Assembly: GCA_963811365.1 (NCBI GenBank)
Contig: CAWEQW010000005.1
Coordinates: 147,167-211,166, forward strand
Direction: 5' to 3'
DNA: 64,000 nt
Source of the DNA: CAWEQW01 sp963811365
Lineage (GTDB): Bacteria > Actinomycetota > Actinomycetes > Propionibacteriales > Nocardioidaceae
In this document: piece by piece, positions 42,277 through 51,558 of the stretch
How the letters are laid out: each line of letters starts with the position of its first letter
How positions within the stretch are numbered: position 1 is the stretch's first letter
Notes under the pieces: model-generated
Database searches by the model: none
What the model was told of the DNA's origin: nothing
The model's input: only the letters and a program-made list of their open reading frames with translations
Program-made: the position numbers and the translations under genes

Positions 42277-42567
42277 CCACACGATGATGCGGTCGCCCGT
42301 GTCTGGTTCCTCTCGAGTACCGGGCCTGCCCGCGTCCTACCGGCCCAGAATGGACTACCTCCCGAGCGGGTCAGGATGCCGTTCCCAGATGACCCCCGGG
42401 TCCCGGGGAGGCGTCCGGACGGGCCATCCGGGAGGCGCGGCCACCGGGTCCCGCCGCCCTGGCCACGTGACCTGCGGGTTCTCGCTGGGGTTCCTCATGT
42501 GGGACTCCGGAAAGGCTGTCGAGAGCGGCGCGTGATGCTCCTATCGGCCGTCAAGGCCGACGGGGAC

Positions 42568-42780
42568 TCAGCGCTGCAAGATCAGCTGCCAGGCGAATCC
42601 CACACGGTTGAACGGCTCCCGGTCGCAGAGCTCCCACTCGAGCGCCAGGAGGTTTTCGAAGAAGGCCGGGTCGTGCTTGGCGGTGTTGTCGACGAGCGGG
42701 TCGTTCGCAATCCGATTGCCGTAGACCCCGACGGGGGTCATGCCCACCTCGGTTGCCTCGCTGACGATGGCGTCGACGCT
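42568..42780 (-). pseudogene. C-terminal fragment, methyltransferase-like
   Basis: On the minus strand about 68 codons read AIVSEATEVGMTPVGVYGNR, PAFFENLLALEWELCDREPF and NRVGFAWQLILQR before TGA. This resembles the C-terminus of SAM methyltransferases of the Methyltransf_11 group. There is no start, and the sequence to the right of 42790 is unrelated, so the gene was truncated at its 5' end. Confidence 0.5.
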
Positions 42781-42909
42781 ACCTTCCTAGCGTCCGCGCG
42801 GTAAGTCGCCGTGTGCGACGTCCGATCTGCCGCGAGTCGAGCAACTCGCGTGACGATCCGCCTGTGGCACGCTCTTCGTGCCGATCGACCCAGTGGTCAG
42901 CGGTCGGCC

Positions 42910-42915
42910 TACCGT
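42910..42915 (+). promoter_or_regulatory. Leaderless-type -10 box (TACCGT)
   Basis: TACCGT is followed by GACCGTC and ATG 42923, a seven-base gap without a ribosome site. It decides the start of the TIGR02391 gene, whose open frame extends further upstream to 42878. Confidence 0.55.
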
Positions 42916-42922
42916 GACCGTC

Positions 42923-43627
42923 ATGGTCCTCGCGTACGACGACGTTCGGAATCTCCCGTTGCCCGACCTGAGCTTGCGGTTGCTCCAGTCGCTCGGTGCC
43001 GAGCCGAACTTTAACAACCTCATCCAGGGGTTCAGACAACGCGAGGGGTACGGGACTCCACAACCGTCTGACATGAACGTCATGCTGGCCCGCCTCTCTG
43101 ACGCTTGGGCGTGGCTGGAGTCCCACGCCCTCGTCGGCCCGTCTGCGCAGAATCCACCGGGTGGTTGGCAGCGCGTCACCTCTGCCGGCGCCGAGGTTGC
43201 TAGCGATCCCAACGCCGTCGCGAAGGTGTGGGCCGCCGACCGACTCGCCGGTGACCTGCATCCGGCGCTGTCCTCGGCCCGATCCAACTTCGCGCTCGGG
43301 GACTACGAGACGGCGTCGTTCGCGGCCATGAAGGCCGTTGAGGTCGAGGTACGGCGGGTCGCCGGCCTACCGAACGAGTTGTTGGGGGTCAACCTGATGC
43401 GGAAGGCCTTCAGTCCTAAAGACGGTGTCCTCCGCGATCCCGGGGCAGAAGGCGGCGAGCAACAGGCAACTGCTGATCTTTTCGCCGGCGCTATCGGCGC
43501 CTACAAGAACCCGGCCAGCCACAGAGCCGTCAAGTTCGACGACCCGGTGGAAGCAGCAGAAGTGCTCCAGTTGGCCGATCTGCTGCTGCGCATAGTCCAA
43601 AGGGCCGAGGCTCGCCTCCACGTGTAG
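42923..43627 (+). CDS. TIGR02391 family protein
   Basis: The 234-residue protein reads DLSLRLLQSLGAEPNFNNLI, WAWLESHALVGPSAQNPPGG and then the C-terminal domain LHPALSSARSNFALGDYETA with VEVEVRRVAGLP, LMRKAFSPKDG and FAGAIGAYKNPASHR. The last pattern, ending K-N-P-x-S-H-R, is TIGR02391 (Ymh-like), a family of unknown function often carried on plasmids, phages and defence islands. It lies in the element-like region with the integrase remnant and HigA. Confidence 0.85.
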   Translation: MVLAYDDVRNLPLPDLSLRLLQSLGAEPNFNNLIQGFRQREGYGTPQPSDMNVMLARLSDAWAWLESHALVGPSAQNPPGGWQRVTSAGAEVASDPNAVAKVWAADRLAGDLHPALSSARSNFALGDYETASFAAMKAVEVEVRRVAGLPNELLGVNLMRKAFSPKDGVLRDPGAEGGEQQATADLFAGAIGAYKNPASHRAVKFDDPVEAAEVLQLADLLLRIVQRAEARLHV

Positions 43628-43985
43628 GCCCGGACCTCCACGAGAGCGGTCGTCTTCGTTGACGTCTCCCAGCCGACTGACTGAGGCAGCCGACTCACTG
43701 AGGGCAGATCCTCATGAAGCCGGGGCGATGCCTCCAGGCCAGCTGGCTGCCGGACCCCGTTCCCCGAGGGAACTGACATGGTGCACTCGCAGCGCTGCGG
43801 TCTGTCGGGCCAAGTGTCCGCGAAGGCCACTCAGTCACTCCCTCGGTGTTCCGGCCGATGTACTTATATCGGTTCAAGACTTGTCCGACATGGGTGGTCC
43901 AGCGGAACCCTCGTGCAAGCAACTCGCGTAACGCCTTCGCGTCGCCGGGAAGTCCGCTCCGGCATGCTCGACCGGTCGCCGGGGT
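43628..43985. other. Intergenic region without a supported gene
   Basis: The segment is less GC-rich around 43850-43880. A minus-strand frame reads FRWTTHVGQVLNRYKYIG, which looks coding-like, but neither its beginning nor its end is convincing and no family is recognised. I regard it as a fragment of a former gene. Confidence 0.3.
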
Positions 43986-44222
43986 TCAGCCCCTGAGCCG
44001 GTAGATCGTATCGCCCGTGTTGGCGTCGACTACGCGCCCGTCATCACGTACACGGAATCGGGTTTCGCCGGAGTTGGCGTCCACCACTCTGCCGTCGTCG
44101 CGGACGCGGAAGGACGTTTCGCCAGAGTTCGTGTCGACCATCCGGTTGCCGCGCACGCGGAATCGTGTCTCACCCGAGTTCGCGCTGACCGCCCGATGGC
44201 CGTCCCAAGTCTCTTCGCTCAT
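43986..44222 (-). CDS. 78-residue protein made of short tandem repeats
   Basis: After MSEETWDGHRAV the protein is four copies of a 17-18 residue unit: NSGETRFRVRGNRMVDT, NSGETSFRVRDDGRVVDA, NSGETRFRVRDDGRVVDA, NTGDTIYRLRG. Each unit is a likely beta hairpin (NSGET turn, F-R-V-R strand, DDGRVV turn and strand), so the whole could be a small beta-solenoid or propeller-like blade. The DNA repeats with a period near 54 bases. I do not know a characterised homologue. Confidence 0.62.
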   Translation of the reverse strand: MSEETWDGHRAVSANSGETRFRVRGNRMVDTNSGETSFRVRDDGRVVDANSGETRFRVRDDGRVVDANTGDTIYRLRG

Positions 44223-44618
44223 GAGCGGAAGTCTGCCAGGGCGTAACGACATTCTTGCCACCTCAGGACTGGAAGCAGCGGCTCGACCTCGGGTGCTGGA
44301 CTGGTCCTTGGTCGGCCACCGTCCTGATAGCGGATCCCGCTGTGGTCACGCTCCGCGTGACGATCCTCACCGGGTCGCTCCGCGAGCCCATCGCTCAGGG
44401 GGCAGTGGGCATCGGCTCGGGCTGAGTTCTTACCGCACCGGACTGAGACCGGGGTGCCTTCACGTGGAGCCACATGCTCATGGATCCCACTTTGAGCGTG
44501 GCCATTCTCATTGTGCCTCGAGAGTTCTTGTGTGGGATGAGCTGTCAGGAGGCCGCGGCGGGCCCGCCGCTGGCGAGGCGGCGGGCCTGCCGTGGCTGTT
44601 GGTGTGTCGGCTGAGCTC
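44223..44618. other. Intergenic region without a gene
   Basis: Nothing with a start, end and family pattern is visible in these 396 bases. It separates the repeat-protein gene, whose promoter must lie at the left end, from the 3' end of the membrane protein gene at 44619. I see no strong hairpin. Confidence 0.35.
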
Positions 44619-45359
44619 TCAGCGTCGGCGCAGTGCGAGTCCGAGCCAGGTGAACCAGACGATGAGTCCGATCCCGAAGATGGACGTCGCGGCCTCGGCC
44701 GCGATCGGGATCACGGTGACCATCCCGACGGCCGCGAGACCGAGTGCGAGCCCGCCCAACCCGGCCGAGAGGGCGCGGGTCCGCAGCGCGGCGAGTCCGA
44801 CCACGGCCGCCCAGAGGGCGCCGGCGACCTCGATGCCGCCGCCGAGTGCGTCTTGGACCACGCTGGTCGAGACCCAGGTGCTCAGAGCGAGGTCTTGGTC
44901 CTGGGCGTAGAGGGTCACCGCGGCGTGCTGCCCGACGAGGGCGATGCTCCCGCTGGCGACGAGCAGTCCCGACCAGATCAGCCCGAGTGCGGTGGAGAAC
45001 CGGCCCAGCGTGGGAGCCGCGGCCAGTCGCTGGCCGACGCCGAGCGAGACCAAGGCCATCGCGACTCCACCGAGGAGGTAGAGAACCAGGTACCAGCCGG
45101 CCAGCACGGCATGGTGGTCCAGGAGGAAGCCGAGCGAGCCCGCGGGGTCCTCCACGGGCCCGGTCAATCCGCGAGGGACGAGGTAGGCGGCCATGACGAG
45201 GAAGCCCACGACGTAGGTGCCGGCAACGACCTGAGCGGCGGTGCCGCCGGCGCGGATCAAGCCGGGCGACGTTCGGGGCGAGGAGGGGGGAGGAGGGACC
45301 GGAGCCTGTCCGGCCGTGGCGGCGGTGTCGAGTGCGGTGGTAGCGGTGTGTCGTCTCAT
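44619..45359 (-). CDS. Multi-pass membrane protein (DUF4386-like)
   Basis: The 246-residue protein has six or seven hydrophobic segments, including TYVVGFLVMAAYLV, HAVLAGWYLVLYLLGGVAMA and GMVTVIPIAAEAATSIFGIG, after a Pro-rich cytoplasmic start. The arrangement recalls the DUF4386 group, of unknown role. It is divergent from the two-component genes at 45490, with about 130 bases between, and may be one of their targets. Confidence 0.72.
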   Translation of the reverse strand: MRRHTATTALDTAATAGQAPVPPPPSSPRTSPGLIRAGGTAAQVVAGTYVVGFLVMAAYLVPRGLTGPVEDPAGSLGFLLDHHAVLAGWYLVLYLLGGVAMALVSLGVGQRLAAAPTLGRFSTALGLIWSGLLVASGSIALVGQHAAVTLYAQDQDLALSTWVSTSVVQDALGGGIEVAGALWAAVVGLAALRTRALSAGLGGLALGLAAVGMVTVIPIAAEAATSIFGIGLIVWFTWLGLALRRR

Positions 45360-45477
45360 GCATCGATCCTCTGGGAACTGGCGCGCCGCCACATCGGAGT
45401 CAGGGCCGCAGTCGTCTCGTCCCTGAGGCCGGACCGAGCTGGCCGAAAGTACCATCCGGTCACCGGTGTCGGCGGCT

Positions 45478-45483
45478 TAGGAT
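45478..45483 (+). promoter_or_regulatory. Leaderless-type -10 box (TAGGAT)
   Basis: TAGGAT ends six bases before ATG 45490 of the sensor kinase, with GGCGCG between and no ribosome site. The same six-base gap occurs at several other single-gene starts of the window. Confidence 0.6.
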
Positions 45484-45489
45484 GGCGCG

Positions 45490-46665
45490 ATGGGCGGAGG
45501 TGCGCTGCGTGCGCTCTGGGACGAACCGCGGGTGATCGCTCCCGCGGGGTCAGCGTGGTGGGACCGTGCCCTGGTCGCCGGGTTGGTCCCGGTCACGGTG
45601 CTCGAGGCCGGGCTTCGCGAGGACATGGTGTGGCCGCTCTGGCACGCGGGGTGGGCGCTGGTGTGTGTCGCCACGCTGTTGTGGCGACCTCACCATCCGC
45701 TCGCGATGCTCATCGTGGCCTTCGGCGCCCAGACCGTCGCCGGAGTGGTCCCCGCGCTTGCCGGGGAGCCGAACAGCGTGCTCGATGTCACCGCCGTCGT
45801 GCTGCTGTTGGCCTACTCGTTGGGCCGCTGGGCCAGCGGGCGCGCGGTGGTCGCGGGCAGCTGCTTCCTGCTGGTGGCCCACCTGACCCGTGAGCCCCTC
45901 TACGGCTCCAGTGGCTCCTCGATGGCAGTCGGTGTGGGCGCGCTGATGCTGCCGGTCGCCATCGGTGCTCTGATGCGGTTCTGGGCTCGGTCCCAGGTGC
46001 GCGCCCGCGAGGAGATCAGGGCACGCGAGCGTGAACGGCTGGCCCGCGACCTTCACGACACCGTCGCCCACCATGTCTCCGGCATCCTGATGCACGCTCG
46101 GGCTGCCAAGGTCCGAGCCCGCACCGACCCCGGCGCCGCCGCCGAGGCGATCGACGGGGTGGAGGACGCCGCCGCGCGGACCCTGGACGACATGCGGGCG
46201 ATGGTGGCACTGCTGCGCCAGGACGAGCAGGCCGGCGACGACCGGAGTCCGACCTACGGCATCGCGGACATCCCGCGGCTCGCACGTGAGCACGGCCCCG
46301 GCCCTCGGGTCGTCGTCCAGACCTCCGGCGACCTCGACCGACTGCCGGCGCCCGTGGGATCAGCCCTGTTCCGAGCGGCACAGGAGGCGGTGACGAACGC
46401 CGGCCGTCACGCCCAGGACCCCACCATCGTCTCCGTCGACCTACGCGGCGACGAGAGCACGGTGAGGCTGCGGGTCCACGACGACGGGAGCCCGGCGACC
46501 TCGGGACGCGGGCGACGCGCGAGCCCGTCCTACGGTCTGGTCGGCATGCGGGAACGTCTGTCGCTGCTGGGTGGCGCCGTCAGCGCCGGCCCCGATCCTG
46601 AGGGCGGCTGGACTGTCGAGGCAACGGTCCCGGTCGCCACGGTCGACACCGAGGCCGGCTCATGA
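45490..46665 (+). CDS. NarL-type sensor histidine kinase (HisKA_3)
   Basis: The 391-residue kinase has four to five N-terminal membrane helices (residues 20-165), then a HisKA_3 domain RERLARDLHDTVAHHVSGIL with the phospho-accepting His189, and a HATPase_c domain with AAQEAVTNAGRHA, VHDDGS and YGLVGMRERLSLLGG. It should sense a membrane signal and phosphorylate the response regulator encoded next. The stop overlaps the regulator's ATG (ATGA), so both are made together. Confidence 0.93.
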   Translation: MGGGALRALWDEPRVIAPAGSAWWDRALVAGLVPVTVLEAGLREDMVWPLWHAGWALVCVATLLWRPHHPLAMLIVAFGAQTVAGVVPALAGEPNSVLDVTAVVLLLAYSLGRWASGRAVVAGSCFLLVAHLTREPLYGSSGSSMAVGVGALMLPVAIGALMRFWARSQVRAREEIRARERERLARDLHDTVAHHVSGILMHARAAKVRARTDPGAAAEAIDGVEDAAARTLDDMRAMVALLRQDEQAGDDRSPTYGIADIPRLAREHGPGPRVVVQTSGDLDRLPAPVGSALFRAAQEAVTNAGRHAQDPTIVSVDLRGDESTVRLRVHDDGSPATSGRGRRASPSYGLVGMRERLSLLGGAVSAGPDPEGGWTVEATVPVATVDTEAGS

Positions 46666-47333
46666 CGGCGCCGGTGCGGGTGCTGATCGCAGACGACCAG
46701 GACATGGTTCGCGTGGGCCTCGCCACGATCCTCGATGCCGAACCGTCGATCGACGTCGTCGGGCAGGCCTGCGATGGGCTCGAGGCCGTCCAACAAGTCC
46801 GGACGCTGCGTCCTGACGTCTGCCTCTTCGACATCCGGATGCCGAACCTCGACGGGATCGAGGCCACCCGACAGGTCGCCGGGCCCCACGTCGAGGACCC
46901 GGTTCCCGTCATCGTGATCACCACCTTCGACCAGGACGAGTACGTCTACGACGCACTGCGCGCCGGCGCCCGCGGCTTCCTCCTCAAGGACGCCGACCCC
47001 GACCTCCTGGCCCGTGCCGTTCGATCCGCCGCGACAGGCGAGGCCCTGATCGCGCCAGCCGTCACGGCTCGGCTCCTGGCGACCTTCGCCTCGTCCCGCG
47101 GCGAGGCAGTGGCGGAGCCTGTCGAGCCGTTGACCAACCGAGAGGAGGGTGTCCTCGATCTGGTCGCCGCCGGCCGAACGAACACCGAGATCGCCGAGGA
47201 GCTCTACCTCTCGCTCAGCACCGTCAAGACCCACATCAGCGCACTCATGACCAAGCTCTCGGCACGCAACCGCGTCGAGATCGTGATCTGGGCCTACGAG
47301 AGCGGCCGGGTCGACGCTCAAGGGCACCCCTGA
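46662..47333 (+). CDS. NarL/LuxR-family response regulator
   Basis: The 223-residue regulator has a receiver domain with acidic pocket (ADDQDM), Asp57 in LFDIRMPNLDG as phosphorylation site, and the switch Thr and Lys (VITTFDQDEYV, FLLKDADPD). The C-terminal LuxR-type helix-turn-helix reads LTNREEGVLDLVAAGRTNTE followed by LSLSTVKTHISALMTKL. It is coupled to the kinase gene. Its targets may include the divergent membrane protein gene at 44619-45359. Confidence 0.94.
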   Translation: MTAPVRVLIADDQDMVRVGLATILDAEPSIDVVGQACDGLEAVQQVRTLRPDVCLFDIRMPNLDGIEATRQVAGPHVEDPVPVIVITTFDQDEYVYDALRAGARGFLLKDADPDLLARAVRSAATGEALIAPAVTARLLATFASSRGEAVAEPVEPLTNREEGVLDLVAAGRTNTEIAEELYLSLSTVKTHISALMTKLSARNRVEIVIWAYESGRVDAQGHP

Positions 47334-47364
47334 GCCACCCCAACTAGTAGTGCGTCAGGGTGCC
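47323..47364. terminator. Hairpin at the end of the two-component operon
   Basis: GGCACCCCTGA (47323-47333, including the regulator stop) can pair with TCAGGGTGCC (47355-47364) with one bulged C, leaving a 21-base loop. It sits directly at the stop codon, a plausible intrinsic terminator for the kinase-regulator unit. Confidence 0.5.
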
Positions 47365-47550
47365 GCCACGCGCCCGTGACGTGAACGGCCCTCGCGCGCG
47401 ACCACCCCACCTGCCGCTTCCCGGGTGACCAACCTCGCTGGGCACCGGTTTCTCCGAGCACACATGGTGTGGCGCCTCGGATCCCCATTTGACGTTCGGC
47501 TTGCGGGATGGAAAGTGGCCGAGAACCTTCGACCTTGCGCCCAGATAGGG

Positions 47551-49006
47551 CTACGTCCGATCGTCCGCGGCGGGACTGGCTCGCAACGTAGGACCGGACC
47601 TGCCGGTGTAGGCCACTGCGAGCCTGAACACGGACCACAGCACACCCGTCACCGCGGTGGCGACCAGGGTCAGCACGAGGTCGGGGGCGAACAGGCGCAG
47701 CGTGCCCAGCGGGGTGCCGAACAGGTTCGACACCAGGCCGAGAAGGACCCACGCCGCGGCGAGTGTGGTGAGCAGTGGGAACCACAGGCTGAACAGGCCG
47801 GGAAGAGCCCGACCTCACCTTGGCGCGAACCTTGGTGCGGCGAAGCCAGGCCCAGACCATGCTGAGGGGGTAGATGATCGGCAGGGCCACGAGACCGATG
47901 AACAGGGCCTTTCGGGACCACCCGGATCCGTCGACGTCGTCGTCGAGGCCGAGCGCCCGGTCGGCGATGCCGACGCGGAGGTGGCCCGTCTCTCCGAAGC
48001 CGAATCCACTGCCGCCGTTGACGAGCACGACCGCTGCCTTCTTCTCGGCGGGGACCATCATCGCGAGGGTCTCGACGCCGGGGCTGGACCCGTCGTGCCA
48101 CACCGCCCCGGTGCTGGGCTCCAGCTTCCAGCCGAAGCCGTAGGACGGCGAGGCAGCGCTGGCCGGGCGCATCATCAGCGCCTTGCCTTCGGCGCTCAGC
48201 ACGTCGTCTTCGCCGTTCATCATCACCTGCAGGTAGCGCGCCAGGTCGGTGGCGCTGGCCACGATCCCCCCCTGCGGAGCCGTTGCCCGGTCGGTCGGTC
48301 CGTCGGGCATCGGCCGCTTGGTGCCGAACCACGGCCGGTGCCCGGTCGCCATGCCTTCGTGGACCTCGCCGTCGGCGACGAAGCTGTGCTCCATCCCGAC
48401 CGGCTCGAGGATGTGCTGCGCGACGTAGGCCTGGAACTCCTGCCCGCTCACGACCTCGACCACGCGACCAAGAATCTCGTAGTTCGCATTCGAGTACTCC
48501 CACTGCGTGCCGGGTGCGCCTGCTGGCGTGACCGCCGCGAGTTGTTCCACCCCGCGCGCAAGTTCATCCCCCTCGCCGGTCGGGTCCGGATGCGCGGCGT
48601 TGCCCTGCCCCGTGGAGAAGCCGCTCGTGTGGCTGAGCAACTGCCGGATGGTGATGACCCCGGCGGGCCGGCCCGAGAACACGTCGAGATAGCGAGAGAC
48701 CTCGCTGTCCAGGTCGATCTTGCCCGCCTCGACCAGCTGCATGACGGACAGTGCCGTGAAGCTCTTGGAGATCGAGCCGATCACGAACGGGGTGTCCGGC
48801 GTGACCAACACCTCGCCTCCGAGCCTCACCACGCCCCGCGCACCCGCCGTGGTGATGCCGCCGTCGGCCACGACTGCGTAGGCCAGACCGGGTACGCCGG
48901 AAGCAGGCATTTCGCTGTCGATGAAGTCGTCGATCGATCCCTCCGGCACACTCGCGGGAAGGAGGGCACTGACACCGAGTGCGAGGACCGCCAGAAGTGT
49001 CCGCAC
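47551..49006 (-). pseudogene. Beta-lactamase-fold serine hydrolase with membrane C-terminus, one frameshift
   Basis: From GTG 49006 the protein has a signal peptide (MRTLLAVLALGVSALLPASV), the SxxK nucleophile Ser78-Lys81 (GSISKSFT), the YxN motif at 171-173 (EYSNANY) and HDG before the end of the domain. After one membrane helix (ALFIGLVALPIIYPLSMVWA) the frame shifts by one at about 47810 and continues as LFSLWFPLLTTLAAAWVLLG and LRLFAPDLVLTLVATAVTGV to stop 47551. Everything else is intact, so the shift may be a sequencing error. Penicillin-binding or esterase-type activity is expected. Confidence 0.75.
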
Positions 49007-49347
49007 CGAATCATCTCCCCGCTCATGTTGCCTTCACGGACAGTGGGTTGAACTCGCCCGTTCGGCCCGAGCACCACCGTCGCGGCGCCTCGGACCCGTT
49101 CGACGACGCCCCGCCAGACTCCCTCAGGACGCTCAGTGTGGTCAAGCGACTGCCGGGGCGCACGACGGCCAGCAGCACGTGGCGGTGTGTCAAGCAGCCG
49201 CGTGCCGACTCCCCGGTGGAGCCGTCCCAGCGCGGCCGGTCGGGGTGGGGTGTGACTGGCGTACGACACGGTAGCCATGCGATGCAGGCCAGCTGAGGGG
49301 CGGACAGTCGGAAGGCTCCTGCCGCGCGGCCGTCGGGTGCGTCTGGC

Positions 49348-49767
49348 TCAGGCGGGCACAAGGCCGTGGCGCGCGCGGCGAAGCATTACCTCACGCAGTC
49401 CGGTGGTGAGTACCCAGACCACGAGCAACCAAGTCAGTGCCTGGTCGCCGAGGTCGAAGCGCCTGTCCACGAGCAGCACCGCGCCGGTAAAGATCGCGGT
49501 GATGAGCAGGTAGGTGCCCACGGCCAGGCGCTCTTTGCGCGTCCTGACCACGGAGTTCTTGTCAAACTCCGCGCTGAGGTCGGTGGGCGCCCCGAAGGAT
49601 CCCAGCGCCGATGCGAAGGCGTCGCCTGTGGCGGCACCGTGGTCGATGCGGTCCTGTGCACTGGAGCGCACGTGGTCCGCGAGCTCGCCCAGGTGGGGGG
49701 CGAGTTCGGGGTGGGTGGCGTGCAGCTGGTCGGTCCACTGGCTGATGAGTGCCTCAAGCGATGGCAT
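49348..49767 (-). CDS. Permease prefix-type membrane protein in the PadR operon
   Basis: The 139-residue protein begins MPSLEALISQWTDQLHATHP with a helical soluble part (LADHVRSSAQDRIDHGAATG, DAFASALGSFGAP), then two membrane helices (LAVGTYLLITAIFTGAVLLV and ALTWLLVVWVLTTG). This is the layout of permease prefix/DUF1700-like proteins that accompany PadR regulators. Its start overlaps the end of the PadR gene by 14 bases, so it is cotranslated and presumably under its control. Confidence 0.75.
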   Translation of the reverse strand: MPSLEALISQWTDQLHATHPELAPHLGELADHVRSSAQDRIDHGAATGDAFASALGSFGAPTDLSAEFDKNSVVRTRKERLAVGTYLLITAIFTGAVLLVDRRFDLGDQALTWLLVVWVLTTGLREVMLRRARHGLVPA

Positions 49768-50107
49768 GGGTTCCTCCTGGGTTCGGGCCGCGCAAGGCGG
49801 CGAGGGTTGACGAGATCAGGTCGAAGTCGCGCGACTGGGCGTCTAGGTGGTCGCCTCCCGCGGTCAGCAGGCGGTAGTACTTTCTGACCCGGCCGGCGTC
49901 CGACGTTGCTTGGTAGCTCTCGATGTACCTTCGGGACTCGAGGCGGTGCAACAGCGGGTACAGCATCCCCTCGGTCCACTCGAGCCGTCCTCCCGACGCC
50001 GCCTTGATGTCCTGCAGGATGGCGTATCCGTAGCTGTCGCCGCGGCGAAGCACGGCGAGCGCGAGTGGAGTGGCAGAGGCGGCCACGAGGTCCTTGGCAA
50101 GTTTCAC
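49754..50107 (-). CDS. PadR family transcriptional regulator
   Basis: The 117-residue protein has the PadR winged helix: TPLALAVLRRGDSYGYAILQ, EWTEGMLYPLLHRLESRRYI and YYRLLTAGGDHL. It is the short, one-domain subfamily that often controls a membrane protein next to it. Its promoter carries palindromic GGTA/TACC elements. The effector is unknown. Confidence 0.9.
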   Translation of the reverse strand: MKLAKDLVAASATPLALAVLRRGDSYGYAILQDIKAASGGRLEWTEGMLYPLLHRLESRRYIESYQATSDAGRVRKYYRLLTAGGDHLDAQSRDFDLISSTLAALRGPNPGGTHAIA

Positions 50108-50148
50108 TTGGTCTCACCTTGTCGACGGAGGGATACCTAGAACTGGCA

Positions 50149-50179
50149 GGTACTATACCCAACAGTGCGAGGTATGCAA
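50149..50179 (-). promoter_or_regulatory. Promoter of the PadR operon with overlapping inverted repeat
   Basis: On the minus strand TTGCAT (50179-50174) and TATAGT (50157-50152) are 16 bases apart, a good SigA-type promoter. The inverted repeat GGTA-CTA-TACC (50149-50159) covers the -10 box, and further ATACCT/AGGTAT copies flank it. Binding of PadR there would block transcription. Confidence 0.6.
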
Positions 50180-50390
50180 GACGCTGGCGAAGAGGGGCGC
50201 CCATGGTGGGGCGAGGTCACGCTCGGACATCGGCAGCGTCGGGCGGTTCGCACCACGCGTCACATCGCCGCCTGTCCGCGCGGGCTCGAGCTACCGGATC
50301 TGGCGAGATCCGGGCGTCGAGAGCCCGATAGAAACGGCCGACGGCCCGCCGCGGCGCTGATCCTTACCAGCTCGTGCTGTTGACCATCGA

Positions 50391-50875
50391 TCAGTGGTCA
50401 AGTTGGCGACGGCCGTACCGCGGCGTCACCGGACTGACACCATGGGTCATCGGCCTCCGGCTCGTTGGAGCGCGCAGCCGTTCGCCGCGCAGGCCGACGC
50501 AGTCGTGGGCCCAGAAGACGTCGGAGTAGACAACGCGCATCCAGTCCTCGTACGTCGACAGCCGGGCGACCTGGAACGCGCCCGGCGGGCACCGCAGCGT
50601 GGGCGGCCGGACGCCCAGCCGCTCGGCGTCGTCGAAGCCACGCGCACCAACCGCTCAGGCGCGTCCAACCGGCAGCCGCTGAGCATCACGTGCCCGACGA
50701 CCCGATCGCCTTCCGAATCATCGACGGTGGCCACCAGTGACAGTGGCGGCAACGGCGCTCGGGCGGTCCGCAGGTCGTCGACCAGGCCCGGCACGCGGTC
50801 TTGGATGGCCGAACGCGCGGGCGTGAAGTTCCCGCACCGCCGCGTGATCGTGTTCCTGCTCCAGTCGCACGTCAT
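50391..50875 (-). pseudogene. GNAT acetyltransferase gene with internal deletion
   Basis: The 5' part reads CGNFTPARSAIQDRVPGLVD, LPPLSLVATVDDSEGDRVVG and HVMLSGCRLDAPERLV, the start of an actinobacterial GNAT. The 3' part, in another frame, reads GAFQVARLSTYEDWMRVVYS then DVFWAHDCVGLRGERLR, its usual end. The middle region with the acetyl-CoA loop (about 40-50 residues) is missing, so the gene is dead beyond a simple frameshift. Confidence 0.65.
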
Positions 50876-51150
50876 GTCCCGTCACGGCCGCAAGGTTAGC
50901 TGTGACGCCGCCGCGTAGTCGGGGACTTCTGTTCGACCTCAAGGGCCTTGGTGGCGCGTCAATGCCGACACCGAGACGGTGATCGGCAGCTGACCGTGCG
51001 CGGCGTAATCGCCATCCGGATGCGACTTCGCGCTCGTCACCATGCTGGGCCTGCACTGGCACCTCACCGGCCACCCGCATGTGCCGATGAGCGGTGAGGC
51101 CCATTGCCGCACGACGAGGGATAAGAGACGATCCAGGCGGGGGCGCGGTT

Positions 51151-51558
51151 ATGCAGGTGCGACCAGGGGCAGTGATCCGGGGCGTTGGCGTGGCTGGCTC
51201 CTACCTCGCGACTGACACGTCGAAGCGCTCGGCCATCCTGCCCGCGGCCTACGCGAGCAGCTGGCTCGTGAACAAGCCCGGCCTGCAGGTCTTCATGATC
51301 ATCCCCGACACGGACGAGCCGTGGAAACGCGGCTCGGTGTCCTTCTCGACGGCCGTGGCGTCGTGGTCGACCGCGATGCTGGCCGCCACGACAGCCCTCC
51401 GTCGCACGAAGCTGCCGACACCGATCGGTGCGGTCCTGCTCGGAGGCGGTTTCATGGTGATCGACTCGCTTCTCGCCTTTCTCGGCGAGAAGCGCGATGC
51501 GTCCAAGGCTGCGGAGGCTGAGGCAGTGGCCCAATTCGTTGACGGTGAAGAGGGCTGA
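51151..51558 (+). CDS. Hypothetical protein with one or two membrane segments
   Basis: The 135-residue frame starts MQVRPGAVIRGVGVAGSYLA and has a mixed middle part (GLQVFMIIPDTDEPWKRGSV), then hydrophobic stretches AVASWSTAMLAATTALRR and PIGAVLLGGGFMVIDSLLAF, and ends with an acidic tail (VAQFVDGEEG). Codon use is good and the frame is complete. I recognise no family. ATG 51151 is a guess; the frame extends to 51094. Confidence 0.5.
   Translation: MQVRPGAVIRGVGVAGSYLATDTSKRSAILPAAYASSWLVNKPGLQVFMIIPDTDEPWKRGSVSFSTAVASWSTAMLAATTALRRTKLPTPIGAVLLGGGFMVIDSLLAFLGEKRDASKAAEAEAVAQFVDGEEG

Noticed and set aside
44017..44200. Short regular repeats as a possible CRISPR or regulatory array
   Set aside because: The repeats translate in one frame into the NSGET units of a small protein; there are no spacers.
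45560..46300. Open minus-strand frame opposite the sensor kinase
   Set aside because: It is antisense to a complete kinase with all motifs, and its translation is Gly/Arg/His-rich without a domain.
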